This document shows, piece after piece, positions 45,959 to 55,388 of a stretch of 64,000 nucleotides of DNA; positions within the stretch are counted from its first letter, which is position 1, and the number at the start of each line of letters is the position of its first letter. A model generated the notes under the pieces. It had not been told where the DNA came from. It made no database searches and saw only the letters and a list, made by a program, of their open reading frames with translations. This stretch comes from Afipia sp. Root123D2. GTDB taxonomy: Bacteria; Pseudomonadota; Alphaproteobacteria; Rhizobiales; Xanthobacteraceae. Both the position numbers and the translations under genes were made by a program. The stretch covers positions 504,001-568,000 of the forward strand of contig NZ_LMDP01000003.1 in NCBI RefSeq assembly GCF_001425835.1, written 5' to 3'.

Positions 45959-46789
45959 ATGGACACCGGGGCCGGGGCGTCATCGCGTTCATCGGGGAGC
46001 AGGCTTGCATGGAAAGGCAGGCTTGGTGCCGCTTGGGCGGCTTGCCACTCCGGTTTGACGGCCACAGTGCGGACTGCACTCGACATCGCTTTGCCGACGC
46101 TGCGCGTCTCGTGCCGTGAGCCGGTGTCCGGTGAAGGCGTCTGCGCGGCATGCTGGTCGCAACTGTCATTCATCGCCCCACCCTATTGTGCGCGGCTCGG
46201 CATCCCCTTCGTTTACGATCCCGGACCCGGACTGCTGTCGATGGAAGCCATCGCCAGTCCACCGGCCTACCAGCGGGCCCGCGCCGCAGTGCGTTATGAC
46301 GACGTCGCCCGTGCACTGGTCCATGCACTGAAATATCAGGACCGCACCGATCTCGCTCCGACCATGGGGCGCTGGATGGCGCGGGCCGGTCACGAGCTGT
46401 TGACCGGTGCCGACGCCCTGATTCCGGTTCCGTTGCACTGGAAACGAAGCTGGAGCCGCCGTTACAACCAGTCCGGAGCGCTGGCCCGTGCCATTGCACT
46501 CAACTCCGGCGTTCCGGTGTGGACCGATGCGTTGCGGCGCATCCGCCAGACCCAACAACAGATCGGATTGTCCCGGTCCGAGCGCGCGCGCAACGTGCAG
46601 GGCGCATTCAAGGTCGCCACGGAAAAAAAGGCAACCGTCAAGGGCCGCCGACTCGTCCTGATCGACGATGTCCTGACCTCCGGTGCGACATCCGATACCT
46701 GCGCCCGCGCACTGCTGCGGGCCGGAGCTGCATCGGTGGATGTGCTGGTCTTTGCGCGGGTTGTGGACCCCTTCAAAACTCCCATATAA
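45959..46789 (+). CDS. comF: ComF family phosphoribosyltransferase-like protein
   Basis: The 276-residue protein has an N-terminal cysteine-rich part (SCREPVSGEGVCAACW, then PPYCARLGIPF) that resembles the ComF zinc-ribbon. The C-terminal phosphoribosyltransferase domain contains ALIPVPLHWKRSWSRRYNQ and the PRPP loop LVLIDDVLTSGAT. ComF proteins take part in DNA uptake in competent bacteria and occur widely in non-competent ones, where their role is unclear. It is divergent from the methyltransferase gene and precedes grxC by 31 bp. Confidence 0.9.
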   Translation: MDTGAGASSRSSGSRLAWKGRLGAAWAACHSGLTATVRTALDIALPTLRVSCREPVSGEGVCAACWSQLSFIAPPYCARLGIPFVYDPGPGLLSMEAIASPPAYQRARAAVRYDDVARALVHALKYQDRTDLAPTMGRWMARAGHELLTGADALIPVPLHWKRSWSRRYNQSGALARAIALNSGVPVWTDALRRIRQTQQQIGLSRSERARNVQGAFKVATEKKATVKGRRLVLIDDVLTSGATSDTCARALLRAGAASVDVLVFARVVDPFKTPI

Positions 46790-46820
46790 TCGGCAACGAA
46801 ACGATTTTTCCGGGATTCAC

Positions 46821-47096
46821 ATGACCGCCGTCATCGAAATCTACACGCGGCCCGGCTGCGGCTATTGCAGCGCGGCCAAGTCGCTCCTTGCACGCAAGAA
46901 CGCGGCCTTCACCGAGTTCGACGTCAGCACCGATCCATCGCTGCGCGGCAAGATGATCGAGCGCGCCAACGGCGGCGCTACCTTCCCGCAGATTTTCATC
47001 GACGGCGCGCATGTCGGCGGCTGCGACGACCTCTATGCGCTCGACCGCGCCGGCAAACTCGACGCCCTGCTCGCAGGTGAAAAGGAAACCACATGA
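46821..47096 (+). CDS. grxC: Glutaredoxin 3
   Basis: The 91-residue protein starts MTAVIEIYTRPGCGYCSAAK, with the dithiol active site C13-G-Y-C16. TFPQIFIDGAHVGGCDDLYAL is the conserved glutathione-binding TVP-type loop and following strand. It reduces disulfides and mixed glutathione disulfides. Its stop overlaps the start of the amidase gene by 4 bp (ATGA), making a tight cluster grxC-amidase-DUF1178. Confidence 0.95.
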   Translation: MTAVIEIYTRPGCGYCSAAKSLLARKNAAFTEFDVSTDPSLRGKMIERANGGATFPQIFIDGAHVGGCDDLYALDRAGKLDALLAGEKETT

Positions 47097-47983
47097 GCGA
47101 GATCAACAGCGGCGCACCGTTCACCGCAGCGATGATCCAGATGCGCAGCACCCTGCTGCCGCAGGATTCGCTTGCGCAGGCGACGCAACTGATCCGCGAA
47201 GCCAGGGACAAGGGTGCCGACTACATCCAGACGCCCGAAGTCAGCAACATGATGCAGGTGAACCGCAAGGGCCTGTTCGAACTGCTGGCGTCGGAGGACG
47301 ACGACGCATCGCTCAAGGCCTATCGTGACCTTGCGAGCGAACTGAAGGTTCATCTGCACGTTGGATCGCTTGCGCTGCGGGCAACGCCTGAGCGCGCCGC
47401 CAACCGTTCGTTCCTGATCGGACCGGCAGGCGAGATCGTGGCTCGCTACGACAAGATCCACATGTTCGACATCGATCTCGGCAACGGCGAGAGCTACCAC
47501 GAATCCGCGAACTATCAGCCCGGCGACACCGCCGAGATCGCCGACCTGCCGTGGGGCCGCCTCGGCCTGACCATCTGTTACGACGTGCGCTTCCCCGCGC
47601 TTTATCGCGCGCTGGCGGAGGCCGGTGCATCATTTCTCTCCGTACCGTCCGCCTTTACGCGCAAGACCGGCGAAGCACACTGGCACACGCTGCTGCGCGC
47701 CCGCGCCATCGAGAACGGCTGCTACGTCTTCGCCGCGGCGCAGGGCGGCACGCACGAAAACAAGCGCGAGACTTACGGCCATTCGCTGATCGTCGATCCG
47801 TGGGGCACCGTGATTGCCGACTCGGGCAACGATGAACCCGGCGTCGTGCTGGCCAGGATCGATCCGGCACAGGTGGCGAAAGTCCGCAAGAACATTCCGT
47901 CGTTGCAGCATGGCCGGCGCTTCAGCGTCAGCGACCCGAAGGCGGGGCCGGACCACCTGCATCTGGTGCGGGGATCGGCATGA
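47093..47983 (+). CDS. Carbon-nitrogen hydrolase (Nit1/Nit2-like amidase)
   Basis: The 296-residue protein carries the Glu-Lys-Cys triad of the nitrilase superfamily: Glu49 (TPEV), Lys121 (YDKIHMFDI) and Cys162 (LTICYDVRFPAL). It resembles Nit proteins, which hydrolyse deaminated glutathione or omega-amides as metabolite repair. Neighbouring glutaredoxin (4-bp overlap) fits a link to glutathione, which is an inference. The next gene also overlaps by 4 bp. Confidence 0.9.
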   Translation: MSEINSGAPFTAAMIQMRSTLLPQDSLAQATQLIREARDKGADYIQTPEVSNMMQVNRKGLFELLASEDDDASLKAYRDLASELKVHLHVGSLALRATPERAANRSFLIGPAGEIVARYDKIHMFDIDLGNGESYHESANYQPGDTAEIADLPWGRLGLTICYDVRFPALYRALAEAGASFLSVPSAFTRKTGEAHWHTLLRARAIENGCYVFAAAQGGTHENKRETYGHSLIVDPWGTVIADSGNDEPGVVLARIDPAQVAKVRKNIPSLQHGRRFSVSDPKAGPDHLHLVRGSA

Positions 47984-48447
47984 TCCGCTACGCGCTACGT
48001 TGTGACCGCGGCCATGCGTTCGAAAGCTGGTTTCAAAGTTCCGCCGTCTACGAAAGCCAGCGCAAGCGCAAGCTCGTCACCTGCCCGGTGTGCGATTCCG
48101 CCAAGGTCGAAAAGGCCATCATGGCTCCGCAAATCACCCGCAAAGGCCGCGGCAAGACCGTTGAGCCTGATGCGGCGCCAGCAACGCAGACGCCCGAGCC
48201 CGCCCAACTGGTGATGGCGCCGCAGGAGCGCGAGCTTCTCTCCAAGCTGCGGGAGTTGCGCGACCACGTGACCAAGAACGCCGACAATGTCGGCCAGAAA
48301 TTTCCCGAAGAAGCACGCAAGATGCACTACGGCGACATCGAGCATCGCGCGATCTATGGCGAAGCGTCTCCCGACGAGGCGCGCTCGCTGATCGAGGAAG
48401 GCGTCGAGGTGTTGCCGCTTCCGATTTTGCCGGAAGATCGCAACTAG
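47980..48447 (+). CDS. DUF1178 family protein
   Basis: The 155-residue protein begins MIRYALRCDRGHAFESWFQSS and has an N-terminal region with two cysteine sites (LRCDRGH and VTCPVCDSAKVEKAIMAP) that could form a zinc ribbon. The C-terminal helical part is acidic (YGEASPDEARSLIEEGVEV). DUF1178 has no known function. The gene overlaps the amidase stop by 4 bp, and its own stop overlaps the stop of the convergent EamA gene. Confidence 0.85.
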   Translation: MIRYALRCDRGHAFESWFQSSAVYESQRKRKLVTCPVCDSAKVEKAIMAPQITRKGRGKTVEPDAAPATQTPEPAQLVMAPQERELLSKLRELRDHVTKNADNVGQKFPEEARKMHYGDIEHRAIYGEASPDEARSLIEEGVEVLPLPILPEDRN

Positions 48448-49343
48448 CCCGCCACCAGCAGTCCGACGCCAATCAGGATCAAGGCAATGCCGCCGATTTC
48501 GCGCAGCGACAGCGGCTGCTTCATCGCATAGTACGCCACCGCCTGGGCGAACAGCACCTCGACCAGCGCAAGCGTGCGCACATTGGCGGCCGCGGTCAGC
48601 GCGAAGGCCAGAAACCAGAACAGCGACGCGAACGAGCCCATGAAGCCGGCGAACATCGACGGCTTCCACAAACCGAAGATCGCTTTCAGCACGTCGGGCG
48701 CGCGCACCAGCAGATAGACCGTCAGGATCAGGGTCTGCACGAACAGCCCAAACACCAGCGTGTAGGACGCCGCCGTAACAAACGATACGCCGGGCACCAC
48801 CAGAATCGCGCCGCGAAACCCGACCGCCGACAGCGCAAAGAATGCCGCGGCGACAAGGCCGAGCATGGTCGGCTTCAGGCTGCCGAATCCCTTGGTGCCG
48901 CCGGGCCGTACCGCGGTGACGACAACGCCGACCGTCGCGATCAGGATCGCGATCACCTTCATCGCCGTCAGCCGGTCGCCGAGAAAGACGAAACCGAAGA
49001 CCGCGGTCTGGATCGCTTCGGTCTTGAGATAAGCCGTCGTCACCACGAACGAGCGGTCGTTCATCGCCGCCAGCATCAGCCCGGTGGCGACGATCTGCGA
49101 CAGCGCACCGAGCAGCAGCCATGGCCAAAACGCAACGCCCGGCCACGGCACGCGATCGCCGATGACCGCGATCACGATGGCGAAAAACACCAGCGAAAAC
49201 GGAAACCCGAACAGGAAGCGGATGTTGGTCGCGCCCCATGTGCCGAGCGGGCCGGTCAGCTGACGCTGCATCGCATTGCGCGCAACCTGCCCGAGCGCAG
49301 CCACGATGGTGAAGGGAATCCAGAGCCAGACGACGTAGGTCAT
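48444..49343 (-). CDS. EamA/DMT-family transporter
   Basis: From ATG 49343 the 299-residue protein has about ten hydrophobic segments in two halves: WLWIPFTIVAALGQVARNAMQ at the start, VIAILIATVGVVVTAV in the middle and EIGGIALILIGVGLLVAG at the end. This is the usual DMT/EamA pattern of metabolite exporters. No substrate can be read. It converges with the DUF1178 gene, and the two stop codons overlap. Confidence 0.85.
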   Translation of the reverse strand: MTYVVWLWIPFTIVAALGQVARNAMQRQLTGPLGTWGATNIRFLFGFPFSLVFFAIVIAVIGDRVPWPGVAFWPWLLLGALSQIVATGLMLAAMNDRSFVVTTAYLKTEAIQTAVFGFVFLGDRLTAMKVIAILIATVGVVVTAVRPGGTKGFGSLKPTMLGLVAAAFFALSAVGFRGAILVVPGVSFVTAASYTLVFGLFVQTLILTVYLLVRAPDVLKAIFGLWKPSMFAGFMGSFASLFWFLAFALTAAANVRTLALVEVLFAQAVAYYAMKQPLSLREIGGIALILIGVGLLVAG

Positions 49344-49442
49344 GGGAAACTTGCAGCGAGGGGAAACAACGGCCTCACTGCACAAGCCACGGCGATTGCC
49401 CCCGCGTCAACGGGCAAGCCTTCATGTCAGGCCTGCGCGGTC

Positions 49443-50192
49443 CTAAATCGATTCCGCCACGACCATGTAGTTCACATCCATGTCGGACGACAGGCTCCAG
49501 CGGTCGCCGAGCGGGCTGTAGACCACGCCGGCCTGATCCGAGATCGCCAGGCTGTTGCGCGCCAGATGGTGCGTCAGTTCATCGGGCGTGACGAACTTGT
49601 CCCATTGGTGGGTGCCGCGCGGCAGCCAGCGCAGCACATATTCGGCGCCGACGATGGCCAGCGCGAAGCTCTTCCAGGTCCGGTTCAGCGTCGACACCAC
49701 CATCAGGCCCGACGGCTTTTTCAAAGCCGCGCACTGATCGAGAAACGCGCCGACATTGGTGACATGCTCGACCACTTCCATCGCCAGCACGATGTCAAAC
49801 CGTTCGCGCGGGTTCATCTCCTCGATCGTGGTGCAGCGATAGTCGATGGTGAGCTGCGATTTCTCCGCATGCATCCGCGCCACGGCGATATTGGTTTCCG
49901 ACGGATCGACGCCGACGACCTCGGCGCCAAGCCGGGTCAGCGGCTCGCAGAGCAGGCCGGCGCCGCAGCCGATGTCGAGAATGCGCAACCCGTAGAGGCA
50001 GTTCAGGCTTTTGGGATTGCGGTCGAACTTCCGGCAGGCGACATCGCGAATGTAAGTCAGCCGCAGCGGGTTGATCTTGTGCAGGGGCGCCATTTTGCCC
50101 TTGGGATCCCACCACTGTTCGGACAGCTGGGAAAACCGCGCAACTTCGGCGGGATCGACCGTGGACGGCACTGTGTTGGTCTCGGTGTTCAT
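49443..50192 (-). CDS. ubiG: Ubiquinone biosynthesis O-methyltransferase
   Basis: The 249-residue protein starts MNTETNTVPSTVDPAEVARF and has the class I SAM motif DIGCGAG (73-79). UbiG hallmarks include SEQWWDPKGKMAPLHKINPLR and the membrane-lipid-binding segment with WKSFALAIVGAEYVLRWLPRGTH. It catalyses both O-methylations of ubiquinone synthesis. The PH-domain gene ends 30 bp upstream on the same strand, so the two may be cotranscribed. Confidence 0.96.
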   Translation of the reverse strand: MNTETNTVPSTVDPAEVARFSQLSEQWWDPKGKMAPLHKINPLRLTYIRDVACRKFDRNPKSLNCLYGLRILDIGCGAGLLCEPLTRLGAEVVGVDPSETNIAVARMHAEKSQLTIDYRCTTIEEMNPRERFDIVLAMEVVEHVTNVGAFLDQCAALKKPSGLMVVSTLNRTWKSFALAIVGAEYVLRWLPRGTHQWDKFVTPDELTHHLARNSLAISDQAGVVYSPLGDRWSLSSDMDVNYMVVAESI

Positions 50193-50222
50193 CTTTTTCT
50201 TGTTCGTTTCAATGAGGCGTTG

Positions 50223-50690
50223 TCAGTGCGCCGTGATGTGGTTCCGGAATTCGAGCGGCGAGCCGATCATTCTGATGCGTTCCTCGCCCTCACCAACGCC
50301 GCGGATCGTAACATCGCCCCATCCGAAAATGCGACCGGCGATGCTTTGGTCCACATCGACACTTTCCACTTTATCCAGATTCATTTCAAAGGTTCGTCGC
50401 TTGATAAATCCTTCCTTGTGAACAACTCGCATGGTGGTCACGTCGGTTTCGACGGTCCAGCGCCAGAACCACGCCCGCAGGACCAGAATAGCGCCGATCG
50501 CAGCGAGCACGGCACTCCCGCCCAGCAGCAGCAAGGTCAGGCCATCGCCCTGGAAAGAGCGCGACGCGACGAACGCCGCAACGGCCAGAGCCAAACACAC
50601 CACGCCGGGAACATAGATAATCCCGTGAATCGTGGTCGAGTAGCGGACCCGCTCGCCGGGCTGAAGAACTTCGTCGATATAACGCCCCAA
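50223..50690 (-). CDS. Bacterial PH domain membrane protein (YdbS-like)
   Basis: From TTG 50690 the protein has 155 residues and begins LGRYIDEVLQPGERVRYSTTIHG. A GGAGG ribosome-binding site is 9 bp before the TTG, and upstream residues lack family character, so TTG is preferred over the ATG at 50792. Two membrane segments (VVCLALAVAAFVA and LLLLGGSAVLAAIGAILVL) precede a bPH2-like domain (RRTFEMNLDKVESVDVDQSI). Function is not known. It is divergent from lysC and upstream of ubiG. Confidence 0.82.
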   Translation of the reverse strand: MGRYIDEVLQPGERVRYSTTIHGIIYVPGVVCLALAVAAFVASRSFQGDGLTLLLLGGSAVLAAIGAILVLRAWFWRWTVETDVTTMRVVHKEGFIKRRTFEMNLDKVESVDVDQSIAGRIFGWGDVTIRGVGEGEERIRMIGSPLEFRNHITAH

Positions 50691-50730
50691 AACCTCAATC
50701 CTCCCCGATCCGGGCGTGGAACTGAATTGC

Positions 50731-50759
50731 TTGCCCGCAACCGTCTGGCTATGTATAGC
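50731..50759 (+). promoter_or_regulatory. Sigma70-type promoter of lysC
   Basis: TTGCCC (50731-50736) and TATAGC (50754-50759) are separated by 17 bp. Transcription would start near 50766, with a leader of about 73 nt. The elements lie inside the upstream extension of the divergent PH-domain frame, which supports its TTG start at 50690. Confidence 0.62.
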
Positions 50760-50838
50760 CGCCTTTTCGGGGAGGGGGCTGCCGTTTTGCACGGAACCGC
50801 CTGCCCACCTGCGAACTCAAACGGGATAGTGCTGCTCC

Positions 50839-52092
50839 ATGGGCCGCCTCGTGATGAAATTCGGCGGCACTTCGGTCGCCAATATCGAACGCATCCACAA
50901 CGTCGCGCGTCATGTGAAGCGCGAGGTCGATGCCGGGCATGACGTTGCCGTGGTGGTTTCCGCCATGTCGGGCAAGACCAATGAACTGGTCGCCTGGGCA
51001 TCGGCGGCGTCGCCCATGCATGACGCGCGGGAATACGACGCCGTGGTCGCCTCGGGCGAGCAGATCACGTCCGGCCTGCTGGCGATCGCCTTGCAGTCGC
51101 TCGGCGTCCAGGCCCGCTCATGGCAGGGCTGGCAGATTCCGATCCAGACCAGCGATGCCCATGCCTCGGCCCGGATTCTCGGAATCGACGGGGCGGAACT
51201 GATCAAGCGTTTCAAGGAGCGCAAGGAAGTCGCCGTCGTCGCCGGCTTCCAGGGCATCCATGAGGCGACCGGCCGGATCACCACGCTGGGCCGCGGCGGT
51301 TCGGATACCTCAGCGGTTGCGATCGCCGCCGCGATCCATGCCGACCGCTGCGACATCTACACCGACGTCGATGGCGTCTACACCACCGATCCCCGCGTGG
51401 TGCCGAAGGCCAAGCGGCTGGACAAGGTTGCGTTCGAGGAAATGCTGGAACTCGCCTCGCAGGGCGCCAAGGTCCTGCAAGTGCGCTCGGTCGAACTCGG
51501 CATGGTGCATAACGTGCGCGTGTTCGTCCGCTCCAGCTTCGAAAAGCCAGAAGATATCGATCCACACGGCACGCCGCCGGGAACGCTGATCTGCAGCGAG
51601 GAGGAAATCGTGGAAAGCCAAGTCGTCACCGGCATCGCCTTCTCCAAGGACGAGGCCCAGATTTCCGTCCGGCACATCGAGGACAAGCCGGGCGTTGCCG
51701 CCGCGATCTTCGGACCGCTGGCAGACGCCAGCATCAACGTCGACATGATCGTTCAGAACATCTCGCCTGACGGCAAGACGACCGATCTCACCTTCACCGT
51801 TCCGGCATCGGACTACAACCGCGCCAGGGACACCATCGAAAAGGCCCGTGACAAGATCGGCTACAAGACGATGGACAGTGCGACCGATGTCGCCAAGGTG
51901 TCGGTGATCGGCATCGGCATGCGCAGCCATGCCGGTGTTGCGGCGCAGGCATTCAAGGCCCTGTCGGAACGCAACATCAACATCCGGGCGATCACGACCT
52001 CGGAGATCAAGTTCTCGCTTCTGATCGACGCCGCTTATACCGAACTCGCGGTGCGAACGCTGCACACACTATACGGGCTCGACCAAGCCTAG
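50839..52092 (+). CDS. lysC: Aspartate kinase
   Basis: The 417-residue protein starts MGRLVMKFGGTSVANIERI with the kinase signature KFGGTSV. GRGGSDTSAVAIAAA and YTDVDGVYTTDPR are active-site segments. The C-terminal part has two ACT-type regulatory domains (from about residue 265: ISVRHIEDKPGVAAAIF and VSVIGIGMRSHAGVA). It makes aspartyl phosphate for lysine, threonine and methionine synthesis and is usually feedback inhibited through the ACT domains. A strong promoter lies upstream; marC follows after 26 bp. Confidence 0.97.
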   Translation: MGRLVMKFGGTSVANIERIHNVARHVKREVDAGHDVAVVVSAMSGKTNELVAWASAASPMHDAREYDAVVASGEQITSGLLAIALQSLGVQARSWQGWQIPIQTSDAHASARILGIDGAELIKRFKERKEVAVVAGFQGIHEATGRITTLGRGGSDTSAVAIAAAIHADRCDIYTDVDGVYTTDPRVVPKAKRLDKVAFEEMLELASQGAKVLQVRSVELGMVHNVRVFVRSSFEKPEDIDPHGTPPGTLICSEEEIVESQVVTGIAFSKDEAQISVRHIEDKPGVAAAIFGPLADASINVDMIVQNISPDGKTTDLTFTVPASDYNRARDTIEKARDKIGYKTMDSATDVAKVSVIGIGMRSHAGVAAQAFKALSERNINIRAITTSEIKFSLLIDAAYTELAVRTLHTLYGLDQA

Positions 52093-52118
52093 ACGAACAA
52101 CCACACACGGGGACGGCA

Positions 52119-52784
52119 TTGAACAACATCGCAAATGTCGCCAATGCCTTCCTGCTGGTCTATGCGGCCCTGTTTCCCATCGTCAATCCGGTCGGCAGCG
52201 CCGCGCTGTTCCTGCGCCTGACCCAGTTCGTCAGCCAGCCGGCGCGGGAGACGCTGGCACGCGGCGTTGCCGTGAACAGTTTCATGCTGCTGCTCGGTTC
52301 GCTGCTGATCGGCTCTCACGTCCTGGTCTTTTTCGGCATCACACTGCCGATCGTCCGCATCGCCGGCGGCCTCGTGGTGGCGGCGTTCGGCTGGAAGTTG
52401 CTGCATGCCGGCGAGGAGCCCGACGACCGGCGCAGCGCCGCGGACAACACCCCGGGCGCATCGGTCGATGCATTCTATCCGCTGACGATGCCGCTCACGG
52501 TCGGCCCGGGCTCGATCTCGGTGGCGGTCACGCTCGGCAGCCAGCGGCCGTCCTCGGCAGTCGATCTGTCCCAGCTGGCGATGTTCGGCGGCGGCGCCAT
52601 CGCGGGCCTCGCCGCGATCGCAGCGACGGTCTACGTCTGCTACCGCTACGCCGGGAGCATCGTGGCCGGGCTCGGCGACCGCGGATCCCGCGTGGTGATG
52701 CGGCTGTCCGCCTTCATCCTGTTCTGTATCGGCATCCAGATCATCTGGAACGGCTATATGTCCCTGATCCCGGCGACGCATTGA
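52119..52784 (+). CDS. MarC family membrane protein
   Basis: The 221-residue protein starts at TTG 52119 (GGGGACGG is a fair ribosome-binding site) and has six hydrophobic segments. The N-terminal YAALFPIVNPVGSAALFLRL and the segment FYPLTMPLTVGPGSISVAV are typical of MarC/UPF0056 proteins. The family was once linked with multidrug resistance, but that role was not supported and its function is unknown. It lies 26 bp after lysC and so may share its transcript. Confidence 0.88.
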   Translation: MNNIANVANAFLLVYAALFPIVNPVGSAALFLRLTQFVSQPARETLARGVAVNSFMLLLGSLLIGSHVLVFFGITLPIVRIAGGLVVAAFGWKLLHAGEEPDDRRSAADNTPGASVDAFYPLTMPLTVGPGSISVAVTLGSQRPSSAVDLSQLAMFGGGAIAGLAAIAATVYVCYRYAGSIVAGLGDRGSRVVMRLSAFILFCIGIQIIWNGYMSLIPATH

Positions 52785-52864
52785 CGCCGGGTTCGCCTGG
52801 CACTGCGCTACTCTGTCACGGCTTTTTCGGTGGGATGACCGCCCGGAAATGGCAGGTGTTTTGC

Positions 52865-52894
52865 TTGGCAACATGAGCTTCAATTCGCTATAGC
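52865..52894 (+). promoter_or_regulatory. Likely promoter of ptsP
   Basis: TTGGCA (52865-52870) is followed after 17 to 18 bp by CTATAG/TATAGC (52888-52894). The predicted leader before ptsP is about 160 nt. The 278-bp gap after marC shows no other feature. Confidence 0.58.
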
Positions 52895-53062
52895 CTCATT
52901 CAGGGGCAACTGAGGCGCGTGCCGGATACTGCGACGCAACAGACAATGCCCGTAACGGTGAGCGGCGCCAGACAAGCGCTAAAAACCGTTTTTTGATAAT
53001 GAGTTACCCCGACGCGCCGATTCACGCGCCGCGCCGGACTTGCAAGCGAGGGTGACAACAAC

Positions 53063-55330
53063 ATGCGGAGCGCGCTGGGAGGCCCCCGCGTCCTGTTGAG
53101 ACGGCTCCGCGAGGTGATGGCCGAGAAGGTCAGCGCGCAAGACCGGCTCGACAAGATTGTGGTGCTGATCGCCGCCAACATGGTGGCGGAGGTCTGCTCG
53201 ACCTACGTGCTGCGCGTCGACAACACCCTCGAGCTCTACGCCACCGAAGGTCTGAACCGCGACGCCGTCCACCAGACCGTGCTGAGCGCGCATGAAGGCC
53301 TCGTCGGCCTCGTCGCCAGCGAAGCGACGCCGCTCAACCTGTCCAACGCGCAAACCCATCCGGCGTATTCGTATCGCCCGGAAACCGGCGAAGAAATCTA
53401 CCACTCCTTCCTCGGCGTGCCGATCCTGCGCGCCGGCAACACGCTCGGCGTGCTCGTGGTGCAAAATCGCGCCCACCGCACCTATGTCGAGGAGGAAGTC
53501 GAGGCCCTGCAGACCACCGCCATGGTGGTGGCGGAAATGATCGCCTCGGGCGAGCTGTCGGCGCTGGCGAAACCCGGCGCCGAACCCGCAGCCCGGCACT
53601 CCCTGCACAAGACCGGCTCGATCCTGGCGGACGGCATTGCGCTCGGCCACGTCGTGCTGCACGAGCCGCGCGTCGTCATCACCAACTACATCGCCGAGGA
53701 CGTGCCGAAAGAGGTGAAGCGGCTCGAAACGGCGATCATCCAGTTGCGGGCGGATCTCGACCGCATGCTGGAGCGCGGTGACGTCGCCGATGGCGGCGAG
53801 CATCGCGACGTGCTGGAAGCCTATCGGATGTTCGCCAACGACCAGGGCTGGCAGCACAAGCTTCTTGAGGCCGTCGCCACCGGCCTCACCGCGGAAGCCG
53901 CGGTGGAGCGCGTCCAATCCGACACCCGTGCGCGGATGCTGCGCTCCACCGACCCCTATCTGCGCGATCGGCTGCACGATCTTGAAGACCTCGGTCACCG
54001 GCTGATGCGCCAACTGGTCGGGCGCGATCACGCGCCGTCACGCGAACATCTGCCCGACAACGCCATCCTGATCGCGCGTTCGATGGGCCCGGCAGCGCTG
54101 CTCGATTACGACCGCAAGCGGCTGCGCGGCCTCGTGCTCGAGGAAGGCACCGCCAATTCCCATGTCTCGATCGTGGCGCGGGCGCTCGGCATCGCCGCCA
54201 TCGGCGAGGTTCCGAACGCAGCAGGTATCGCCGAGTCCGGCGACGCGATCATCGTCGACGGCACGTCGGGCTCGATCTACGTCCGGCCGTCGCAGGAAAT
54301 TCAGTCGGCATATGCCGAACGCGTGCGCTTCCGCGCGCGGCGGCAGGAGCAGTATCGCGAGCTGCGCGACAAGCCCTGCGTCACCAAGGACGGCCAGCCT
54401 GTCGAGCTGATGATCAACGCCGGCCTCGTCATCGACCTGCCGCATATCGAAGACACCGGCTCGTCCGGCATCGGACTGTTCCGGACCGAACTCCAATTCA
54501 TGGTGAGCCCGAGCCTGCCGCGCACCAGCGAACAGCTTGCGCTCTACCGCACCGTACTCGATGCGGCCGGCATCAAGCCGGTCACCTTCCGCACCCTCGA
54601 CATCGGCGGCGACAAGGCGCTGCCTTACATGGACACGGTGGTCGAGGAAAATCCCGCGCTCGGCTGGCGCGCGATCCGGCTCGGCCTTGACCGTCCGGGG
54701 CTGCTGCGTGGCCAGATTCGCGCACTGCTGCGGGCCGCCAGCGGCCGCTCGCTGCGCATCATGTTCCCGATGATCTCGCAGGTCGATGAGTTCGATCAGG
54801 CAAAGGCCATCATCGAACGCGAACTGACCTATCTGCGCCAGCACGGCCACACCCTCCCCGAGCGTGTCGACGTCGGCACCATGGTCGAGGTCCCGGCCCT
54901 GCTCTATCAGCTCGACGAATTGCTGGAGCGGGTCGATTTCGTCTCCGTCGGCTCCAACGATCTGTTCCAGTTCCTGTTCGCCGTCGATCGCGGCAACGCC
55001 CGCGTGACCGACCGTTTCGACACGCTGTCGGCGCCGATCCTGCGCGCACTGCGCGATATCGTTTGCAAGGCGAAGGCGGCAGGAAAATCGGCATCGCTGT
55101 GCGGCGAGATGGCGTCGCAACCGCTTGGCGCGCTCGCATTGATCGCGCTCGGTTATCGCTCGCTGTCGCTGTCGGCTACCGCGCACGGCCCGGTCAAAGC
55201 ACTGATTCTCGACCTCGACGCCAAAAAAGCGGCGGCGATGATTGCGCCGCTGCTCGATGCGCCGACCAGCAGCGTCTCGATCCGCAAGAAGCTGATCGAG
55301 TTCGCCGAGGCCGAGGGGCTGCCGTTGTAG
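53063..55330 (+). CDS. ptsP: Phosphoenolpyruvate-protein phosphotransferase PtsP (nitrogen PTS enzyme I)
   Basis: The 755-residue protein has a GAF domain in the first about 160 residues (VLIAANMVAEVCSTYVLRVD), then the EI-type domains. The phosphorylated His is in TANSHVSIVARALG, and the PEP-binding barrel includes RTLDIGGDKALPYM, FRTELQFM and SVGSNDLFQF. A GAF domain marks the regulatory nitrogen PTS rather than the sugar PTS. It would pass phosphate to NPr and EIIANtr, which influence potassium, nitrogen and PHB metabolism in related bacteria. A role here is inferred from the family. Confidence 0.95.
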   Translation: MRSALGGPRVLLRRLREVMAEKVSAQDRLDKIVVLIAANMVAEVCSTYVLRVDNTLELYATEGLNRDAVHQTVLSAHEGLVGLVASEATPLNLSNAQTHPAYSYRPETGEEIYHSFLGVPILRAGNTLGVLVVQNRAHRTYVEEEVEALQTTAMVVAEMIASGELSALAKPGAEPAARHSLHKTGSILADGIALGHVVLHEPRVVITNYIAEDVPKEVKRLETAIIQLRADLDRMLERGDVADGGEHRDVLEAYRMFANDQGWQHKLLEAVATGLTAEAAVERVQSDTRARMLRSTDPYLRDRLHDLEDLGHRLMRQLVGRDHAPSREHLPDNAILIARSMGPAALLDYDRKRLRGLVLEEGTANSHVSIVARALGIAAIGEVPNAAGIAESGDAIIVDGTSGSIYVRPSQEIQSAYAERVRFRARRQEQYRELRDKPCVTKDGQPVELMINAGLVIDLPHIEDTGSSGIGLFRTELQFMVSPSLPRTSEQLALYRTVLDAAGIKPVTFRTLDIGGDKALPYMDTVVEENPALGWRAIRLGLDRPGLLRGQIRALLRAASGRSLRIMFPMISQVDEFDQAKAIIERELTYLRQHGHTLPERVDVGTMVEVPALLYQLDELLERVDFVSVGSNDLFQFLFAVDRGNARVTDRFDTLSAPILRALRDIVCKAKAAGKSASLCGEMASQPLGALALIALGYRSLSLSATAHGPVKALILDLDAKKAAAMIAPLLDAPTSSVSIRKKLIEFAEAEGLPL

Positions 55331-55388
55331 CGAGGCTTCTCGCGACAACCGCACGTCTTCCCTTTCTGTTTGATGCCTGAGACTTCCG

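Noticed and set aside
28823-47096. BolA and glutaredoxin as a paired iron-sulfur system
   Set aside because: BolA normally pairs with a monothiol (CGFS) glutaredoxin. The only glutaredoxin here is dithiol (CGYC) and lies 18 kb away, so no pairing can be claimed.
52980-53062. T-rich run AAAAACCGTTTTTTG before ptsP as a terminator
   Set aside because: The run has no GC-rich stem before it and lies after the proposed ptsP promoter, so a terminator here is unlikely.
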